The notes beneath the pieces are model-generated. The model worked only from the letters and a program-made list of their open reading frames with translations, did not search any database and was not told the DNA's origin. From Burkholderia sp. Ax-1724 (GTDB lineage: Bacteria; Pseudomonadota; Gammaproteobacteria; Burkholderiales; Burkholderiaceae), in NCBI RefSeq assembly GCF_011752995.1, contig NZ_VWWL01000015.1, positions 1-64,000 of the forward strand: a DNA stretch of 64,000 nucleotides. The letters run 5' to 3'. The translations under genes and the position numbers were made by a program. Shown here in pieces: positions 59,114-64,000 of this stretch. Numbering within the stretch: the stretch's first letter is position 1; each line of letters starts with the position of its first letter.

Positions 59114-60700
59114 ATGGACAACGGCATCGGCTCGCCGCGGCGGCACAGCACTCCCTACCCCGGCAGTTCGGCGACCGGCGGCGAGAAGCCGTCCCAAACG
59201 AATGCATCCCGAGCAGCGGCCGCGACCCGCTCCCGGCCGTCGTCGATGCCGGCTGCCCTCGATACGCTGTCGACGCTCACGGCCCGGCCTCGCCCGGGCG
59301 CCGCGCCCCTCGACGCCGCGCCGGCGATCCCGCGCAGCACGCCTGTCGCGGCGGCCCGCGAAGCAGCGCCGGTGGACGCAGCCACGCCCGGCTCGCGACA
59401 ACTGCACACGCTCCTCGCCGGCTATTTCGCGCCGCACCGGAAGAACGGCAACGACGCCATGATCGACAGGCTGGTCGAGAACCGCGCACGGCAACTGGAC
59501 GAGATGGGCGAGACGGCCGAATCGGTCGCGGCGGTCTTCACGAAGGCGAGCCGCATGGACGCGCTCGCGCGAACCGCGTCGGGCTTCCTCGGCTCGGTGC
59601 CGTTCGGCGCCGCGACGCTGGTCGAGGACGCCGCGCCGGTACTGACCGCGTTCGCGAAGACGCCGTTCGAGAACGGCGCGATGGGCGGCGTCGTGTCCCA
59701 GGCGTTCGACTCCGCCGGCGAACGGCTGCTGCGCAACGCGCTCTCGGATACGCAGTGGCTGTCCGCGCCGTCCGACCCGCCCGCCGGCCACCCTGCCGCC
59801 GCTGACGATGCCAACGCCAACGCCGATGCCGAACGCGCCGCGGTGATGCGGGACATGAAGACGAACAGCGCGCCGAGCCCGCTGCGGGCGCACGTCGAAG
59901 CAGGCGTCGCGATCCAGACGTTCAGCCTGCGCAACCTCGCGCGCACGGCGACCGATGTGGCGCTCACGCATTTCAGGGGGGCGCCGCTCGCGGCCCGCGT
60001 CGATCTGTGGATGTCGGCGGTCGGCTCTCCGATGGCGGGCGGCGCCAACGCGCTGGCGAAACACTGGCTGGACCAACAGCACCACCGCGTCGGCCCCGAA
60101 TACCTGCTCGCGCGCGCGGACTGGCGCGATCAGTACCAGAGCCTGAAGCAGGCGACGTGGTCCGGCGCGGCAGCGAACGGGCTCGGCCGGCTCGCGCGGA
60201 TTCCGCTCGACGTCGCGACGAGTGCGACGAGCGCCGCGCAATCGCTGCTGGACCCCGCCAATCTTGCGAAAGGCGCGGTGCTCGGCGGCGGCTTCGGCGC
60301 GGTCAGCGCCGCCGTCACCGCGGCGGCGAAGCTCGCCGCGCAACACGGCCTGTCGCCAACCGCCACGGCCGCGATCAGGCAGGGTGTGCAGACGGCGACG
60401 TCCGCCGCCGTGTTTCCGGCGTTGACCTCGGCGGCTATCTCGGCGGACGGACTCGCGAAGCAGGCGGGTGCGGCCATCGACGCGGTCGGCGGGGCGCTCG
60501 GCGGCGGCGTGTCGAGCGTCGCGAACGCGGTGCTGACGGGCATCGGCCACGCCGGCGGCACTGCCGCGCAAACGTTACACAGCGTGCCGGGCACGCTCGA
60601 CACCATGGTGAACGGCGCAAGCGATGCCGTCACGAGCCTGCGCCGGCGCGCTGCGCCGCAACGCGGCACCTCGCTGTCGGCGGCCGAGGACGCAGTCTGA
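59114..60700 (+). CDS. Large type III secreted-protein candidate (effector or translocator)
   Basis: This 528-residue protein has residues 1-100 Ser/Thr/Pro/Ala-rich and disordered (MDNGIGSPRRHSTPYPGSSA), a classic type III leader. The central part is helical (YFAPHRKNGNDAMIDRLVEN, RTASGFLGSVPFGAATLVED). The C-terminal third has Gly/Ala-rich hydrophobic segments (GAVLGGGFGAVSAAVTAAAK, AVFPALTSAAISADGLAKQA) that could insert in a membrane. CGGAGA precedes the ATG at 59114 and a strong hrpII promoter drives it. The layout would suit a translocator or a membrane-acting effector. No family is recognised. Confidence 0.7.
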   Translation: MDNGIGSPRRHSTPYPGSSATGGEKPSQTNASRAAAATRSRPSSMPAALDTLSTLTARPRPGAAPLDAAPAIPRSTPVAAAREAAPVDAATPGSRQLHTLLAGYFAPHRKNGNDAMIDRLVENRARQLDEMGETAESVAAVFTKASRMDALARTASGFLGSVPFGAATLVEDAAPVLTAFAKTPFENGAMGGVVSQAFDSAGERLLRNALSDTQWLSAPSDPPAGHPAAADDANANADAERAAVMRDMKTNSAPSPLRAHVEAGVAIQTFSLRNLARTATDVALTHFRGAPLAARVDLWMSAVGSPMAGGANALAKHWLDQQHHRVGPEYLLARADWRDQYQSLKQATWSGAAANGLGRLARIPLDVATSATSAAQSLLDPANLAKGAVLGGGFGAVSAAVTAAAKLAAQHGLSPTATAAIRQGVQTATSAAVFPALTSAAISADGLAKQAGAAIDAVGGALGGGVSSVANAVLTGIGHAGGTAAQTLHSVPGTLDTMVNGASDAVTSLRRRAAPQRGTSLSAAEDAV

Positions 60701-60801
60701 CGGGACACGCATTCGTCAGTACGCGAGGCGGGGCGCGGCTCGCGAGGCCCAATGGCGACCGTGACGGTTCGGGCCTCGCACAAGTACCGCGACAAGCCGC
60801 A

Positions 60802-60825
60802 TTCGCAAATCGCAACGTTGTTTCG
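60802..60825 (+). promoter_or_regulatory. hrpII box of the kinase-like/Nudix gene
   Basis: TTCG at 60802-60805 and 60822-60825 are 16 bases apart, and TAGAGT (60857-60862) follows 31 bp later. The gene starts at 60983. Confidence 0.85.
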
Positions 60826-60982
60826 TGCCGTATTCCGACGCCGCCGGCAACCCGCATAGAGTGTCGGCGACGTATCGTCCATTCGGCCATTGAGCGACGA
60901 TCGCACACGCGTGGAGCGGCACCGCGAGCAACGAGGCGGCCGACCATCTCAACCGAAGTCGTCATGGCAAGGGGCGATTCGC

Positions 60983-63900
60983 ATGCCACGGAACATAGCG
61001 CCGTTTTCCTCGGCAACGCTCAACCACGCCGTCCACGCGAACACGCCGCCCGCCACCGCGACGCCGCCTGTCGCGCATCCGACCGACAGGCCGGTCGTGG
61101 TCCCCGCCAACGCGATCGTCGGTCCGCTGGAAGGTTTGCTGCGCGTCCCGGAGCGGTGCAACAAGGTCAGCAATTTCGTGTCGCGAGGCCGCTCCGCACC
61201 CGGCTCGACGACGACGTTACGGCATTTCAGGACCCAGGAGGAACTCGCGCTCGCCGCACGGTTCGAGAGTCAGTTGCACTCCACGGACGGAGTCGATTTT
61301 GCGAACCTGATCGCGCAATATTTCGGCGTACAGGTCAACCCGGAAACGAAACGCGCGATTCGCGACGCGATCCCGCTTTATTCGGTGCAACTCGTTCCCG
61401 CCAACGGCGTGAAGGAGGTGTTTCGCGGCGTTGGACTGACGCCGGCGCTGGTCGGCGAAATTCTCGCCCAGCCGACCGGCATCGCGAGCCGCCGGTTCGC
61501 GCACAGCCTGCTCCACGGGTTCCAGAACGCGGACGGCACCTATCGCCTCGGCCACGGCATCGCCAGCGTGTCGACGTTGACGGGCGTCGCGAAAAACTTC
61601 GCAGCGAAGGAGTCGAAGCCGGAACGCGGCCTGCAACCGGTGCTCATGCATCTGAGTCTTTTCGGAGATCGAGGCGAGCTGGCTGGCGCGCGCGGTGTCG
61701 CTTTTGCTATCAGCACGCTGCCGCAAGAGACGCACAGCGAGCACGAAATCGTGCTCGACGTGACCAATCGCTACGAAATCACCGGGACGTCGACCGATGC
61801 CAAGAACCGTCTCGTCGTGCATATCAGTGCGTTCGGCAAGGCCGCCGCCGACCGCTCCCGGCTCGTCGCGACCGACAACTGGCCGCAGGTCGGCAAACAG
61901 GCCGGCAGCAACAAGGGTGGCCGCTTCGTCGACGGCATCGGCACCGAGTGGTACGTGAAGTCGTCCCAGTCGGAAGATTTCTCGCGCAACGAATGGCTCG
62001 CGGCCGAGCTTTATCGCGCCGCGAACGTCCTGGTGCCGCAGCTCGCGATGGTCACTCGCGGGAACCAGCCCGCGATCGCGTCGCGCATCATGGGCAAGCT
62101 GCGCACGAATCCGGCGGCGCTCCAGAGCGGCAAGGTGCCCGGCGCGCACAGCGGCTTCGCAGCCGACGTCTGGCTCGCGAACTGGGACGTCGTCGGGCTC
62201 GAATACGACAACCTGCTGCTCGATGCGGCCGGACGAGCGGTACGCGTCGACGTCGGCGGCTCGCTGATCTTCCGCGCGATGGGCGGACTCAAGGGCGATC
62301 GTTTCGACGACGAGGCGTCCGAACTGCTGTCGATGCTCGACCAGCAGATCAATCCGCAAGCAGCCAGCGTCTTCGACTCGCTCAACCTGGAGCAACTGAA
62401 GCAAGGGATTCGCGCGATCGAGCGGATTCCGGACCAGCAAATCGCCAACCTTTGCGCCAGGGGCCCCGGCGATCCGGCCCAGCGGCTGGCGCTCACGAGG
62501 CGGCTCATCATGCGCAAGCGCCGGCTCGTGCAGGAACTCGAACGCGGGCTGCCGCACTTCCATCCGCGCAAGAACGACGACGGCAAGCTCGTCATCATCA
62601 GGAATCCGGGCGTGCCCAGCGCGGCACAGGCGTGGCGCGCGCCCGCGCCCGTGCTGACCTGCACGCCCGGCGCGGCGCTGCCGGAAAGCCTGAACGGGAT
62701 CGCGCTCAAGCCGTCGTTCGCGCCAAATTCGGCGAACGCGTGGACGCTCCTGCATGCCATCGCCGAACGGATCGACGAGCCGGCGTTTCAACCGCATCCG
62801 GAAAAATCGAGCGCGGTCGGCACAATCGTTATCGAGCACGACGGCCGTATCTGGCTCATCGAGCCGACCAATCACATCGGCGACTATCAGCAGACATTTC
62901 CGAAGGGCGTGGCCGATTCGACACTCTCGATGCAAACCAACGCGGTGAAAAAAACACGCGAGAAAACCGGCCTGAGAGTCGAGTTGACGGCGTTCCTCGG
63001 CGACTTCGATCGGAGCAGCAGCCGGACTCGCTACTATCTCGCAATGCGTAAGAGCGGCACGCCCTGCGACATGGGATGGGAGACGCAGAGCGTCAAGCTC
63101 GCCACGCCCGACGCGGCGCCGGCCCTGCTGAACCAGTCGATCGACCGGAAGATCCTGGGCGCCGTCGGCAAGCACGTTCACCCCGCGCGCAATGACGAAG
63201 GGCACGTCGTCATCATCAAGAAACCGTCGGTGCCGAGCAAGCCGGCGGACTGGGCGAAGCCCGGCGCGATGCTGGCCTTCACGCCGAGCGGCGCGACGCC
63301 GGCGATACTGAACAAGACGCCGTTCAGGCCCGTGCAGGCGCCCAGCGGCGACGCCTGGCGCAACTTCGGCAACACCGGCCATTTCGACGAGCCGGCATTC
63401 GATGCCCGCGGCATGAAGCCGGCGGCCGGTGTCGTGATTCTCGAAGCGGACGGCCGCATCTGGCTGACGGAGCCGACCAATCATCACGGCCGATACGAAC
63501 ATTCGTTCCCGAAGGGCAGGCTCGACGCCAATCTCTCGATGCGCCAGAGCGCGATCAAGGAAGCCTACGAGGAGACGGGCCTCGTCGTGGAGCTGACCGG
63601 ATTCCTCGACGACGTGAACCGCACCACCTCGCGTACGCGCTTCTATGTCGGCAAGCGCATCGGCGGCACGCCGGCCGCGACGGGATGGGAATCGCAGAGC
63701 CTCAAGCTCGCCCTGCTCGCCGACGCGGAACGTCTGCTCAACATGCCGATCGACAAGTACCTGCTCGGCAAGCTCACGAACCGCATCCATCCGAGCCCGA
63801 AATCGGCCGGCATCTACGCGGTGATCGACCACCCGAGCGAGCCGACTTCCGGCGCGCAGTGGTGGCGCCCGGATGCCACGGTCGTCGTGGTGCCGGGCAG

Positions 63901-64000
63901 CCGTCAGACGATGCCGGCGGAACTGCACGGAATCGGCTTCGGAGCGGTTCAGGCGCCGCGCGACGCGCATGGCTGGAAACGCTTCGCGACCCGGCTGACC
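60983..64000 (+). CDS. Kinase-like/tandem Nudix effector candidate, 3'-incomplete
   Basis: At least 1006 residues are encoded, with no stop before the window end. AAGGGG lies 8 bases before the ATG at 60983. Residues 1-75 are a disordered leader. Residues ~310-440 look like a HipA-type or atypical kinase: KGGRFVDGIGTEWYVKSSQS (Lys326), NEWLAAELYRAANVLVPQLA, WLANWDVVGLEYDNLLLDAA (N400, D402) and VDVGGSLIF (D423). Then come ~205-residue repeats, each with a Pro/Trp linker and a Nudix module. Module 1 (FPKG at 639) has Lys in place of two catalytic Glu (KKTREKTGL). Module 2 (FPKG at 842) keeps KEAYEETGL. A third repeat begins near 942. An hrpII promoter predicts type III secretion. Substrates are unknown. 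Confidence 0.75.
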   Translation, partial: MPRNIAPFSSATLNHAVHANTPPATATPPVAHPTDRPVVVPANAIVGPLEGLLRVPERCNKVSNFVSRGRSAPGSTTTLRHFRTQEELALAARFESQLHSTDGVDFANLIAQYFGVQVNPETKRAIRDAIPLYSVQLVPANGVKEVFRGVGLTPALVGEILAQPTGIASRRFAHSLLHGFQNADGTYRLGHGIASVSTLTGVAKNFAAKESKPERGLQPVLMHLSLFGDRGELAGARGVAFAISTLPQETHSEHEIVLDVTNRYEITGTSTDAKNRLVVHISAFGKAAADRSRLVATDNWPQVGKQAGSNKGGRFVDGIGTEWYVKSSQSEDFSRNEWLAAELYRAANVLVPQLAMVTRGNQPAIASRIMGKLRTNPAALQSGKVPGAHSGFAADVWLANWDVVGLEYDNLLLDAAGRAVRVDVGGSLIFRAMGGLKGDRFDDEASELLSMLDQQINPQAASVFDSLNLEQLKQGIRAIERIPDQQIANLCARGPGDPAQRLALTRRLIMRKRRLVQELERGLPHFHPRKNDDGKLVIIRNPGVPSAAQAWRAPAPVLTCTPGAALPESLNGIALKPSFAPNSANAWTLLHAIAERIDEPAFQPHPEKSSAVGTIVIEHDGRIWLIEPTNHIGDYQQTFPKGVADSTLSMQTNAVKKTREKTGLRVELTAFLGDFDRSSSRTRYYLAMRKSGTPCDMGWETQSVKLATPDAAPALLNQSIDRKILGAVGKHVHPARNDEGHVVIIKKPSVPSKPADWAKPGAMLAFTPSGATPAILNKTPFRPVQAPSGDAWRNFGNTGHFDEPAFDARGMKPAAGVVILEADGRIWLTEPTNHHGRYEHSFPKGRLDANLSMRQSAIKEAYEETGLVVELTGFLDDVNRTTSRTRFYVGKRIGGTPAATGWESQSLKLALLADAERLLNMPIDKYLLGKLTNRIHPSPKSAGIYAVIDHPSEPTSGAQWWRPDATVVVVPGSRQTMPAELHGIGFGAVQAPRDAHGWKRFATRLT

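Noticed and set aside
60007..63051. Long plus-strand open frame of 1014 codons
   Set aside because: It crosses the stop of the 59114-60700 gene and an hrpII promoter, and its product is Arg-rich with no domain. Another frame of the same strand holds the kinase-like and Nudix motifs.
1..64000. CRISPR array, tRNA or rRNA genes
   Set aside because: No regularly spaced repeats of CRISPR type and no cloverleaf or rRNA sequence was recognised; the repeats found are tandem or dispersed and few.

Overview
The window comes from a GC-rich betaproteobacterium, most likely a member of the Burkholderiaceae (Burkholderia, Paraburkholderia or Mycetohabitans type). The evidence is its codon use, an HrpB-type AraC regulator of 478 residues, hrpII promoter boxes (TTCG-N16-TTCG), and an hrp type III secretion gene order matching the Xanthomonas/Ralstonia Hrp2 group. 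Naming a species from the sequence alone would be a guess.

Layout. 1-3.1 kb: an IS-like end, a 5'-truncated rolling-circle Rep gene, a BrnT/BrnA toxin-antitoxin pair, a small DNA-binding protein and a family 2 glycosyltransferase. 3.1-4.6 kb: almost gene-free, with three diverged copies of a ~100-125 bp repeat and one short effector-like gene with its own hrpII box. 4.6-6.8 kb: a secreted catalase followed by an ankyrin lipoprotein (a katB-ankB-like pair). 6.9-14.6 kb: an effector-like gene with an hrpII promoter, split by a 6.84 kb Tn3-family transposon. The transposon has 42-bp inverted repeats and a 5-bp target duplication (GACCA). It carries a second effector-like gene with its own hrpII box, a frameshifted tyrosine recombinase and a broken transposase.

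14.7-33.1 kb: the type III core. Two divergent operons start from back-to-back hrpII promoters at 23.27 and 23.39 kb. Leftward: hrpB1-hrpB2-hrcJ-hrpB4-hrpB5-hrcN-hrpB7-hrcT, then further hrpB1-like genes, a hydrophobic secreted-protein candidate and an acetyltransferase-like gene. Rightward: hrcU-hrcV-hpaP-hrcQ-hrcR-hrcS-hpaA-hrcD-hrpD6-pilin-hpaB. 33.1-38.2 kb: a leftward operon of hrcC, a soluble PAS histidine kinase, an OmpR-type regulator and a second, degenerate secretin. 38.3-49.8 kb: a PilT-like ATPase and a complete-looking R64-type type IVb pilus operon (pilL-N-O-P-Q-R-S-M-V). 50.4-52.5 kb: hrpB and a lytic transglycosylase. 52.8-64 kb: an array of secreted-protein candidates, most with hrpII boxes: a long protein with a pilin-like C-terminus, a harpin-like/lysozyme fusion, an ADP-ribosyltransferase-like protein, a repeat-rich harpin-like protein, another HrpB1-family protein, a large amphipathic protein, and a >1006-residue kinase-like/tandem-Nudix protein that runs off the window.

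How it fits together (inference): the sensor/regulator pair beside hrcC probably feeds into HrpB. HrpB then switches on the secretion apparatus and at least ten outlying genes through twelve exact hrpII boxes, seven or eight of which also have a TAnnnT -10 element 31-32 bp downstream. The most notable features are the effector-carrying transposon inserted in an effector-like gene, the type IVb pilus locus inside the hrp island, the harpin-like/lysozyme fusion and the kinase/tandem-Nudix protein.
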